6,617 bases of DNA from an uncultured Victivallales bacterium. GTDB lineage: Bacteria > Verrucomicrobiota > Lentisphaeria > Oligosphaerales > JAFGRS01. Below the pieces are notes generated by a model, which was not told where the DNA came from, ran no database searches, and saw only the letters and a list, made by a program, of their open reading frames with translations. Below are positions 1-6,400 of this stretch, one piece after another. Position numbers and translations under genes: made by a program. Within the stretch, counting starts at the first letter, position 1. The number at the start of each line of letters is the position of its first letter. Location: NCBI GenBank assembly GCA_903834675.1, contig CAILKC010000255.1, positions 1 through 6,617 of the forward strand, in the 5' to 3' direction.

Positions 1-113
1 CGCGGCCCGCGGCCACTGCCCGGGCGGCCCCGGGCGGTCCAAGGGGATGGAGCGGCCGCGGCCCGCGGCCACTGCCCGGGCGGCCCCGGGCGGTCCAAGG
101 GGATGGAGCGGCC
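1..113. repeat. Perfect 56-bp tandem repeat, two copies
   Basis: Positions 1-56 are repeated without a mismatch at 57-112, and base 113 also continues the match. Each unit holds its own 10-bp tandem pair (CCCGGGCGGC then CCCGGGCGGT, at 19-28 and 29-38 in the first copy). Across the copy junction lies an odd palindrome, GGCCGCGG-C-CCGCGGCC, at 54-70. The array may continue to the left of the window. It lies just past the stop codon of the last minus-strand gene. A duplication made by the assembler at a contig edge is a real alternative. Confidence 0.95.
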
Positions 114-132
114 TCCCGCCGCGTTGCCCGTC

Positions 133-2184
133 TCAGCCGACAGCCGAGAACAGGATCAGGGCGGAATCGGGATGCTCCGGCAGTTCCACCTCCATGCCGC
201 CTTCCATGGCCACCCGACCGCTGGCGGTGCCGAGGATCTCGCCGCCCCAGTCGCTGAAGGTGTACTCGCCGTCGGGGTCCAGTCCGTGCAGCTTGAGAGC
301 GGCATGCAGGAAGGGGCTGCGCGGGCGTTTCAGGACCACCAGTAGCCCTTCCTGCGATGCTGGCAGGTAGAGTTCGTAGGCCATCCAGGCGTCCTGGGTG
401 CGGGTGTACTCCGTCAGCGGGTAGAAGTCGCCGTAGAAGAAGCGGCGGACGGTCAGGTACTGCCGCAGGAGCCGGTGGGCGCGGTCGAAGGGGTAATCGG
501 GGGGTATGGGGTCCTGTCTGGCATCGTCGTTGCCCCAGAGGCCGACGGCCAGGGCCGAGCACATGGTGCTGCGCAGGGTGTAGGTATCCCCGTCCTTCAG
601 GTCACCACTGCTGGTGCCGTGCAGTGGCAGCCAGTGCATGAGGCTGAAGGAATGGCATTGGGCTGCCGTGGCGTCGCGGCGGCCGGCCGCATAGTCCGAG
701 CGCCGCAGGGGGGTGGTGCGGCCGCTGGATTCGAGGTCGATGCGGCGCCCGCCGCTGGCGCCATTGTCGATGATCAGCGTGGGGTGGCGCGCCAGCAGTT
801 CGTCCCAGATGGCGTACAGTCCCTCGACATAGCGGATCTCGGTGAGGCCCTGGCGGTCCGGGGTATCGGCCTGGCGCCAGTAGGCAAGCGGGGCGATGTT
901 CGAATCCCAGCGCAGGCAGTCGATGCCGAACTCGGTGATCTGGTCGGAGAGGAAGTCGGTCAGGAAGCGGCGGGCCTCGGGGTCGCCGAGGTTCAGCAGG
1001 CGGTCGCCGACGTTGAGTTGATTGCGGGCGCTCTCCATCTTGAGCCACTCCTGCGGCGGCAACTGGTCGCCGTAGTCGGCCCAGGTGATGGCTTTCTCCG
1101 GCGGAAGGCGCAAGAGCCATTGCTGGAGTTGCTCGAACCACGGCGTTCCCGGCGCCACGCGTTCGGGTTCAAAGCAGAGCAGGAGTTTGCGTCCGGCGCA
1201 GTGCAGCGCCTCGCTGATGGGTTGGAGGCCCTGTGGATAGAGGTCGCCCCTGGGCTCCCAATGGCCGGCGTTCTTCATCCAGTGTCCCGCGCTTCCGAAC
1301 CACTCGGCATCGATCCCGTAGTACTCGATAGGCAGGTCCTGTTCGACGATCTGGCGGATATTATCCAGGTGAACCTCGGCAGGCGTACCACCCCAGTTGC
1401 GGTTGCACAGGGGTGCCAGCAGCGGTTCGCCTTCGGGGTGCGGCCGGTGGTGTGCGAGGATGAAGCGGCGCAGGAGATTGTGGCCACGCATGGGCTCGTC
1501 GGCCCAGAAGAGCATGAGGAGGCGCGGGGTCCGCACTTCTTCGCCGGGACGGAGCCGGAAATGCGTCTGTGCCATGCCCGCCTGAAGCTCGAGAGCGCCC
1601 TCCGTCGAGCGTGCCAGGCGCGTGGCCCATTCGCCGGTCCAGCCGACGGCCAGGATGAAGCCCCTGCCGTCCAGCATCACGTTCCAGAAGGGGAGCACTT
1701 CACTTGATGAACGTCCGCCGCCGGGGCGCTGGCGCAGTTCGCCGCGGGGAAGCAGGCGGCGTTCGACCAGCTCGAAGTCTTCAGCGGAACAGAGCGCGCC
1801 TTTCGAGGAGCGCACCACGCAGTTCGCCGCCGCGGCGAGGGGCAACGCGGCGTCCAGGGGCAGCAGCTCTTCGATCATGGGCGTGTCGGCGGTGCCGGTG
1901 TTGCGCAGATGCAGGATCCACTCGACCGCCGGGAAGTCGTGGTGCTGGTTGGCCTCGAGGCGCACCTGGAGCCCCGTGGCGAGGTCGGTGTAGGTCAGGA
2001 CATGCTGGGTATGTGCGGCGCCCGCTGCCGCGGTCTGGGAGTCGAAGCGCCAGTCGGGCAAGAGTTTGCCGGCGGGCTTGTCGCCGTAGGTGAATGAAAA
2101 AGGTGGCCGGGTCGCGCTTGCCTGGGCGGTCAGTCGTAAGGCCCATTCCTCGGCCGCGTCCATCTCGTCCTGCTGCATGTGCAT
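133..2184 (-). CDS. GH36-like alpha-galactosidase (melibiase family)
   Basis: Likely cytoplasmic retaining glycosidase that removes terminal alpha-galactosyl or related residues from oligosaccharides. The protein has 683 residues, within the usual GH36 size range of about 700. The layout is GH36-like: N-terminal beta-sandwich (about 1-230), TIM barrel (about 245-580) and small C-terminal beta domain (about 590-683). Motifs seen are YGIDAEW (289-295), FEPERV (338-343), RWDSN with the probable nucleophile D427, GASGGRRID (475-483) and RRSDY with the probable acid/base D497. The canonical Cys of the CxxGxxR sugar-binding motif is Gly475 here. I chose the ATG at 2184 because GAAGG (2193-2197) sits 8 nt upstream. 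A GTG at 2235 would add 17 residues and overlap the previous stop as GTGA, but it has no properly spaced ribosome binding site. No signal peptide is visible. The gene is last in a three-gene cassette. Exact substrate (galactoside, GalNAc or other) is unknown; family assignment is confident. Confidence 0.88.
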   Translation of the reverse strand: MHMQQDEMDAAEEWALRLTAQASATRPPFSFTYGDKPAGKLLPDWRFDSQTAAAGAAHTQHVLTYTDLATGLQVRLEANQHHDFPAVEWILHLRNTGTADTPMIEELLPLDAALPLAAAANCVVRSSKGALCSAEDFELVERRLLPRGELRQRPGGGRSSSEVLPFWNVMLDGRGFILAVGWTGEWATRLARSTEGALELQAGMAQTHFRLRPGEEVRTPRLLMLFWADEPMRGHNLLRRFILAHHRPHPEGEPLLAPLCNRNWGGTPAEVHLDNIRQIVEQDLPIEYYGIDAEWFGSAGHWMKNAGHWEPRGDLYPQGLQPISEALHCAGRKLLLCFEPERVAPGTPWFEQLQQWLLRLPPEKAITWADYGDQLPPQEWLKMESARNQLNVGDRLLNLGDPEARRFLTDFLSDQITEFGIDCLRWDSNIAPLAYWRQADTPDRQGLTEIRYVEGLYAIWDELLARHPTLIIDNGASGGRRIDLESSGRTTPLRRSDYAAGRRDATAAQCHSFSLMHWLPLHGTSSGDLKDGDTYTLRSTMCSALAVGLWGNDDARQDPIPPDYPFDRAHRLLRQYLTVRRFFYGDFYPLTEYTRTQDAWMAYELYLPASQEGLLVVLKRPRSPFLHAALKLHGLDPDGEYTFSDWGGEILGTASGRVAMEGGMEVELPEHPDSALILFSAVG

Positions 2185-2192
2185 GGGTTCTA

Positions 2193-2197
2193 CCTTC
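2193..2197 (-). promoter_or_regulatory. Ribosome binding site that decides the GH36-like gene start
   Basis: On the minus strand GAAGG is followed by 8 nt and then ATG at 2184. The other two genes with clear sites in this window (starts 4252 and 6333) show the same 8-nt spacing, which favours this ATG over the GTG at 2235. The purine-rich GGTGGA before that GTG directly abuts it, which is too close to serve it. Confidence 0.6.
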
Positions 2198-2231
2198 ACA
2201 GGCGGCTTGCTTTGGCCGCTGGGATACCGTG

Positions 2232-3845
2232 TCACTCCACCGCCAGATCCGCAAAGCAGATCTCCACCGGGAAATCGCCTGCCGCATAGGTCACCGCCAC
2301 CGTGTTCACGCCCTCCCGCAGCAGCGCCGGGGGCACCTGCCAGGCCCGCAGTTCCTCGTTGTTGCCGAGCAGATTGGGGTAAGGGGCGTCAGACGGTTCA
2401 GAGCGGTCGTAGGTTGCGACCAGTTCCTGCCCGTTCAAGGTCGCCTTCCATTCGGTGACGTCGAACGACCCCGGCGACTGGATGCGGAAGCGTCCGCCAA
2501 GCCGCCAGCCGCCATCAGGCGGAGCCAGGATGAACTCGAAGTGGCTCGTGCCGCCCGGCTCGAGCTTACGGTGGGGGCCGTTGCCCTCGATCCGGCGCGC
2601 CGGGCGATCCCAGCTCAGCCAGGTCGAGCCCATGATGTAATGCTGCGGTTGCCGCGCCAGCCAGGCAGGGTCGCCGAGGCGCTGATGCATGGCGAAGGGG
2701 GGTTCGTGGAACGGCCCACGCGGTCCGGGGCCATGCTCGCGGTAGTAGACGAAGTTGAAGGTACTTAGCCCGTCGGCTCCCCGGGCGTAGGCCTGATGCG
2801 CGGTGGTCCAGAACTGCCGGGGGGTGGTCCGGCGGAAGAAGAAGCTGTCGTAGCCGAGTTTGGCGCGGTTGCGGGCGATGGCGGTGCAGTGGCACATCTC
2901 GACGTAGAGAGCGACGTCCGGGACGAGGGCCCGGATCTCGGCCAGGTCGCCATACTGGTTGGTAAAATAGGAGTGGGACAGGTTGACCATGTCCACCCCG
3001 GCCTTGACGAACGCTGGCAGGTCAACGCCGAGGTCGTCGTGAGCCCGAAGTACGGCCGGCACGCGCACACACAGCCAGCGGCGGCACCCCGGGCGGGCTG
3101 TACGGTCGAGCAGGCGACGCACCTCATGCACGAAGTCGTTCATGATCTCGCACCGTTCCGCCAGCGGGGTCTTCGTCTCGTCAAAAAAGCGGTTGTGGCG
3201 CATGAAGTCGAGCTCGAAGCCGTCCAGGTCGTACTGCTCGCAAAGCTCCTCGATGAAGGCGAACTTGAAGCGGCGCACCTCGGGGATGGCCCAGTTGAGC
3301 ACGCGGCCATTCCAGTCGTTGATATCCTGGCCGATGCGCCACTCGGGGTGGTTGACGTGGATGGGACTGAAGACGTGCCAGGCCCAGCTCTGGATGTCCT
3401 TCGGGTCCATGGCGGTGAACTCATGGCCATGCGAATCGTTGAGGCGGAAGGAGACGAAGGGCGTCTGGCCATGGCGACGGCAACGCCTGACGAACACCTC
3501 GACCATGTCTCCCCCGGCGGCCATGTAGGCAGCGTAGGCGTTGGCGGCGGGGTCCATGCCGGTGCGTTCCTTCATGAAGCGCACGTGCTCGGCGAAGGGG
3601 TAGACGCGGCTCTTCCACCATGGCACCCAACCCACGCCGGGCTGCAACAGGTGGACATCGATGCCCATCCCGGCGGTCTCATCCACGCCTGCCTCAAGCG
3701 TCTCGCGGCTGAAATTCAGTTCGCGATACACCCAGCCATCCGTGGCCGGATCGCGCACCCAGTTGGGCTGCGGCTGGAAGGGGCTGCGGCAGGTGCAGAG
3801 GTTCGTCGTGTCGTTGCTGAAGAGGACTTTGAACGGGGCTTTCAC
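2232..3845 (-). CDS. TIM-barrel glycoside-hydrolase-like protein, uncharacterised family
   Basis: Probably a cytoplasmic carbohydrate-active enzyme of unknown substrate; it has 537 residues and no signal peptide. Eight barrel-type strands can be read in order: KVLFSND (6-12), GIDVHLLQPG (61-70), TPFVSFRLND (128-137), LDGFELDFMRH (207-217), WLCVRVPA (257-264), VDMVNLSHSYF (284-294), VALYVEMCH (311-319) and GADGLSTFNF (356-365). Acidic residues at strand ends (E211, D213, E316) are the best catalytic candidates, by analogy with GH-A-type barrels. A C-terminal beta-rich domain (about 415-537) resembles a carbohydrate-binding-like sandwich. The start is a GTG overlapping the upstream VOC stop as GTGA. 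No good ribosome binding site precedes it, so translation probably depends on coupling. The next Met is residue 60, inside the fold, so a later start is unlikely. It resembles the glycoside-hydrolase-like proteins common in Planctomycetes and Lentisphaerae, but activity is unproven. Confidence 0.82.
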   Translation of the reverse strand: MKAPFKVLFSNDTTNLCTCRSPFQPQPNWVRDPATDGWVYRELNFSRETLEAGVDETAGMGIDVHLLQPGVGWVPWWKSRVYPFAEHVRFMKERTGMDPAANAYAAYMAAGGDMVEVFVRRCRRHGQTPFVSFRLNDSHGHEFTAMDPKDIQSWAWHVFSPIHVNHPEWRIGQDINDWNGRVLNWAIPEVRRFKFAFIEELCEQYDLDGFELDFMRHNRFFDETKTPLAERCEIMNDFVHEVRRLLDRTARPGCRRWLCVRVPAVLRAHDDLGVDLPAFVKAGVDMVNLSHSYFTNQYGDLAEIRALVPDVALYVEMCHCTAIARNRAKLGYDSFFFRRTTPRQFWTTAHQAYARGADGLSTFNFVYYREHGPGPRGPFHEPPFAMHQRLGDPAWLARQPQHYIMGSTWLSWDRPARRIEGNGPHRKLEPGGTSHFEFILAPPDGGWRLGGRFRIQSPGSFDVTEWKATLNGQELVATYDRSEPSDAPYPNLLGNNEELRAWQVPPALLREGVNTVAVTYAAGDFPVEICFADLAVE

Positions 3846-4252
3846 GTCAGTTCATTCTGAAAGAACTCGATGATTTCGCCGGCCAGGCCGCGGCAGAAGG
3901 CGATGCGGACGGGGGTTGGCTGGGGCTGGCTGGGGATGGTCACATCGCGCGCGGTCAGGGTCACCACCGCCCCGGCCGCCACGGCCTGGGCCAGGGCGGC
4001 GTCGCAGTTCGCCGTGCGCAAGGCCAGATGCAACACCGGGCCCTCGGGCAGGACGCCGTCGGCGCCGCCGGCGAAGACCTCGATGTAGTTGCCGTTGCCG
4101 CAGTCGAGCAGGACGGCCCGGCTGTTGCCTTCGCCCCAGGAGATCCTCTCGGTCAGTCCGAGGCCTTTCTTGTAGAACTCCACAACCGCCTCGAAGTTGC
4201 TCACTTTCAGGGCGAGATGATGGAACCCGCTGACCGTCCGTAGTTGTGACAT
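3842..4252 (-). CDS. VOC superfamily (glyoxalase/dioxygenase-fold) protein
   Basis: A 136-residue single-chain VOC protein with two beta-alpha-beta-beta-beta modules, the normal length for the fold. The four metal-ligand positions of the family are all occupied: H12 (HHLALKV), E58 (NYIEVF), H75 (VLHLALRT) and E129 (EIIEFF). A divalent-metal enzyme such as a lyase, isomerase, epimerase or dioxygenase is therefore plausible, more so than a metal-free binding protein. The start at 4252 is chosen because AAGGAG (4261-4266) lies 8 nt upstream and the fold begins at once. An in-frame extension to 4384 adds 44 Arg/Ala/Pro-rich residues with no fold features. The stop overlaps the next gene's GTG by 4 nt, so it is co-translated with the TIM-barrel protein. 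A Pro/Gln-rich loop (about 107-115) is encoded by a G/C-run repeat. The reaction is unknown; sugar-related catalysis is inferred only from neighbours. Confidence 0.87.
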   Translation of the reverse strand: MSQLRTVSGFHHLALKVSNFEAVVEFYKKGLGLTERISWGEGNSRAVLLDCGNGNYIEVFAGGADGVLPEGPVLHLALRTANCDAALAQAVAAGAVVTLTARDVTIPSQPQPTPVRIAFCRGLAGEIIEFFQNELT

Positions 4253-4260
4253 CCTGACTG

Positions 4261-4266
4261 CTCCTT
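4261..4266 (-). promoter_or_regulatory. Strong ribosome binding site of the VOC gene
   Basis: AAGGAG on the minus strand is followed by 8 nt and ATG at 4252. It fixes the start of the VOC protein and rules against the longer in-frame reading. It is the best such site in the window and would drive translation of the first gene of the cassette. Confidence 0.75.
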
Positions 4267-4276
4267 GGCTATCCCG

Positions 4277-4313
4277 ACATCCGCTCTTCGCCGTGCCGGC
4301 GGCGCGCGGATGT
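4277..4313 (-). promoter_or_regulatory. Two-tier hairpin in the leader of the VOC-GH cassette
   Basis: The outer arms ACATCCGC (4277-4284) and GCGGATGT (4306-4313) are perfectly complementary over 8 bp. Inside them CGCCG (4289-4293) and CGGCG (4297-4301) form a second 5-bp stem with a 3-base loop. The element ends 10 nt before the AAGGAG site on the minus strand. No T-run follows on either strand, so it does not look like an intrinsic terminator. An operator, mRNA-stabilising hairpin or attenuating leader is possible. Its role is inference. Confidence 0.45.
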
Positions 4314-4437
4314 GCGGGCGCAGGGCACGGGAGTCGACGCATAGCGTAATGCCTGGAGCATGAAACTGCATGGCGAGGCCGCACCTGCGGTTGAGATTAT
4401 GGTGAGAGGCTGGCCTTCCGCGCTCGGTCGGACCGCC

Positions 4438-6333
4438 TTACCTGACCCGGTACGCCGCCACGCCCTGCGGCGAGGCTGGCTCCGTCTGCTGGCCGGCGCC
4501 GGGATTGAAGATCGAGGCGTGCGGTTGGCGCGGGTAGGTCAGGCCGACGACGCGCTTACCCACCAGGCACGGCTCGGCAAAGCCCAGGTCGCTCTGGCGT
4601 GCGTACATCTGCTTGCCGTTTCTGGCGTTGAACTGGCGGATCAGGGTGGTGCCCTTACCCCCGGTGACCATCTCGATCGCGCCGGTCCGTGCGGTGTCCG
4701 CCACCAGGATGAAGCGCCGGTCATCGCCCAGCGGGATGCCGTAGGCATGGCGGACCCGCCAGAGCTCCCGTCCCGATTCGCGCTCTACGGCCAGCACCAC
4801 CTGCACCACCTTCCGCTTCGCCTGTTCGAGGACGTGGCTGAACTCGGGCATCTTCTCGAGTTCCTTGTAGGCGGGTGGCAACTTCACGTCCTTGTCGGCC
4901 AGGCGTTCCTCGATCTGTCCGGCCAGGTAGATGCGTGTCGAGGCCACCACGATGTCGCCTTCTCCGGTGGCCAGAAGGACGCCCCATTTCTCTTTGCCCG
5001 TGGTGGCGTCCAGGCAGCGGCAGGAGTCGCCGCCGACCAGCAGCAGCAGTCCGTCGCGCAGGAGTGGCCGCAGCCCAGCCTTCTCGGGCAGATTCAGCGT
5101 GTAGGCCACCGTGCCGTCGGCCGCGAAGGCGGTCAGTTGCTCGCCGGCCTGGATCAGCACCAGGTCGCCGGCCGGGACGGGGCCCCAGGCCAGCGTCGCG
5201 GGAAGCTCCGTCTGCCAGATCCGGCTGCCATCCGCCGCGCCGAAGGCCAGCAGGCTCAGGCTGGCGCCGGTCGTTTTGTCGGTCGGCTGGGCGGGGGTCG
5301 CAGGAGTGGCCAGGAACACCGCGTGGGCTGCCTTTGGCCCGACGCTCAGGGCGGTGATGGCCGTGCCCTTCTTCAGTTTGGGGCTGGCCCAGAGCTCCTT
5401 TCCGGATTGCAGGTCCAGGCAGACGAGGCGAGTTCCGGTCTGTGCCAGCATCTCCTGGGCCGTCACCAGCTTCTGGCGCAGCGCCTTCATGGTGTTGCCA
5501 GCGCCGGGAGTGCCGGTTTCGTAGCCACCGGTTTCGTCGAACGCTTTGCGCATCTCGGCCTGGGCCTGTTTGAGCAGCTCCCTGCCTTTTCGGGCCACGG
5601 CCAGGTCGAGTGGCAGGGTGGCCACATAGTATGCCCGCGCCAGGTCCGGACTCAGGGCGAGGCAGCCGAGGCGACCCTCGTCGAAGCTGCTGGTGAAGAG
5701 GGCCTTGCCGTCAGTGCCCAGGCGGACCAGGGTGTCGTGCGTCTGACGCAGGATGCTGCCGTCGCTGAGCAGATGGAGGTTTCGGCTGCCGTCGCGGCCG
5801 GGCCAGCCGTATTCCAGTTCCAGCGCCTGCTCCTGTTCCAGGTCGATTTTCTCGGCGTCGGCCGAACCGACTGTGGGCAGGGCGATGGTGCGCCCCACGG
5901 TGCCCTTGAGTGGATCGAGCACCACCACGGTATTGCCCGCGAGCACGGTGACCCCCGAGTCGCCGCTGGCGAGAATGCGGGTGGCGGACTGCTGGTCAGG
6001 GGCCTTCCACTCCCAGCACACCTTGCCAGCCGGATCGAGGAAGAGCTTCCAGAGGATCGCCAGGAGGACGAGGGCGACCAACCCGCCCAGGGCCAGGAGC
6101 AAGAGCTTGCCGAGGCGGGCCGTCTGGCGCAGGTCTGCTTCGGCTTCACGCTGCCGCTGCCGGCTCTGTTCCGTGACATTGCTGCGGCCCTTCTCAATGC
6201 AGGCCTGGCTACAGTGGTAGCCAAACTGCTTTGAGCACTCCCGGCAGACGGGTTTACCGCACTCGACGCAGCTTCCCGTGACGGTCTCCTGCGGGTGCCG
6301 TTCGCAGGGCGCCTGGTGTTGTGTCTTGGCCAT
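4438..6333 (-). CDS. B-box-like zinc finger / transmembrane / PQQ-like beta-propeller protein
   Basis: A 631-residue predicted single-pass membrane protein of unknown function. The N-terminus has cysteine/histidine pairs typical of a two-zinc B-box-like finger: C10/H13, C22/C25, C30/C33, and H40/C41/C45. A basic stretch (R58, R60, R62, R69, R73, K76) precedes a hydrophobic helix at about 77-95, so the finger should be cytoplasmic and the rest extracytoplasmic. The C-terminal part has recurring PQQ/BamB-like blade motifs: LDLQSGKELW (306-315), AADGSRIW (366-373), LDATTGKEKW (441-450), VERESGRELW (516-525) and FNARNGKQMY (568-577). Two charged helical insertions (about 240-300 and 475-510) interrupt the propeller. 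It is longer than BamB and lacks a lipobox, so it is not BamB. The ATG start is supported by AGGAG (6342-6346) 8 nt upstream. It may be a scaffold or sensor; real enzymatic PQQ binding is not indicated. It lies 185 bp before the VOC gene and is probably a separate unit. Confidence 0.87.
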   Translation of the reverse strand: MAKTQHQAPCERHPQETVTGSCVECGKPVCRECSKQFGYHCSQACIEKGRSNVTEQSRQRQREAEADLRQTARLGKLLLLALGGLVALVLLAILWKLFLDPAGKVCWEWKAPDQQSATRILASGDSGVTVLAGNTVVVLDPLKGTVGRTIALPTVGSADAEKIDLEQEQALELEYGWPGRDGSRNLHLLSDGSILRQTHDTLVRLGTDGKALFTSSFDEGRLGCLALSPDLARAYYVATLPLDLAVARKGRELLKQAQAEMRKAFDETGGYETGTPGAGNTMKALRQKLVTAQEMLAQTGTRLVCLDLQSGKELWASPKLKKGTAITALSVGPKAAHAVFLATPATPAQPTDKTTGASLSLLAFGAADGSRIWQTELPATLAWGPVPAGDLVLIQAGEQLTAFAADGTVAYTLNLPEKAGLRPLLRDGLLLLVGGDSCRCLDATTGKEKWGVLLATGEGDIVVASTRIYLAGQIEERLADKDVKLPPAYKELEKMPEFSHVLEQAKRKVVQVVLAVERESGRELWRVRHAYGIPLGDDRRFILVADTARTGAIEMVTGGKGTTLIRQFNARNGKQMYARQSDLGFAEPCLVGKRVVGLTYPRQPHASIFNPGAGQQTEPASPQGVAAYRVR

Positions 6334-6341
6334 GGCCTTCG

Positions 6342-6346
6342 CTCCT
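6342..6346 (-). promoter_or_regulatory. Ribosome binding site of the propeller gene
   Basis: AGGAG on the minus strand is followed by 8 nt and the ATG at 6333. The protein begins with the zinc-finger segment almost immediately, which agrees with this start. Confidence 0.65.
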
Positions 6347-6400
6347 GGCTGGTCTGTGACCCTAGCGGCCGGTCAACTTCGGGGGTCGCGGATCGGCGCA

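Noticed and set aside
47..370. Plus-strand open frames starting in the 56-bp repeat
   Set aside because: The start codons lie in the repeat and the frames run into the end of the GH36-like gene antisense. Composition is Pro/Arg/Ser-rich with no motif.
475..1707. A 410-codon open frame on the plus strand within the GH36-like gene
   Set aside because: Same codon-register antisense effect. The product is Ala/Gly/Val-rich with no recognisable motif, and the minus strand carries the catalytic GH36 motifs.
2796..3860. A 354-codon open frame on the plus strand within the TIM-barrel gene
   Set aside because: Again in exact antisense register. The product is a His/Val/Gly-rich mirror of the real protein with no family features.
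4253..4384. 44-residue N-terminal extension of the VOC protein
   Set aside because: The extension is Arg/Ala/Pro-rich, spans the nested hairpin, and would ignore the AAGGAG site placed 8 nt before the ATG at 4252.
4400..4437. Possible terminator after the propeller gene (short dyads CGGTC/GACCG and AGGC/GCCT)
   Set aside because: The stems are only 4-5 bp and no T-run follows, so an intrinsic terminator cannot be supported.
4360..6234. A 624-codon open frame on the plus strand, antisense to the propeller gene
   Set aside because: It is in exact codon register with the minus-strand gene, so its stops could arise only opposite TTA, CTA or TCA codons, which are rare in GC-rich genes. The product shows no domain, while the minus-strand product has clear zinc-finger, membrane and blade motifs.
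6363..6380. TTGACC as a -35 box for the propeller gene
   Set aside because: No plausible -10 hexamer lies about 17 bases downstream on the minus strand, and the motif would place transcription start at or past the ribosome binding site.
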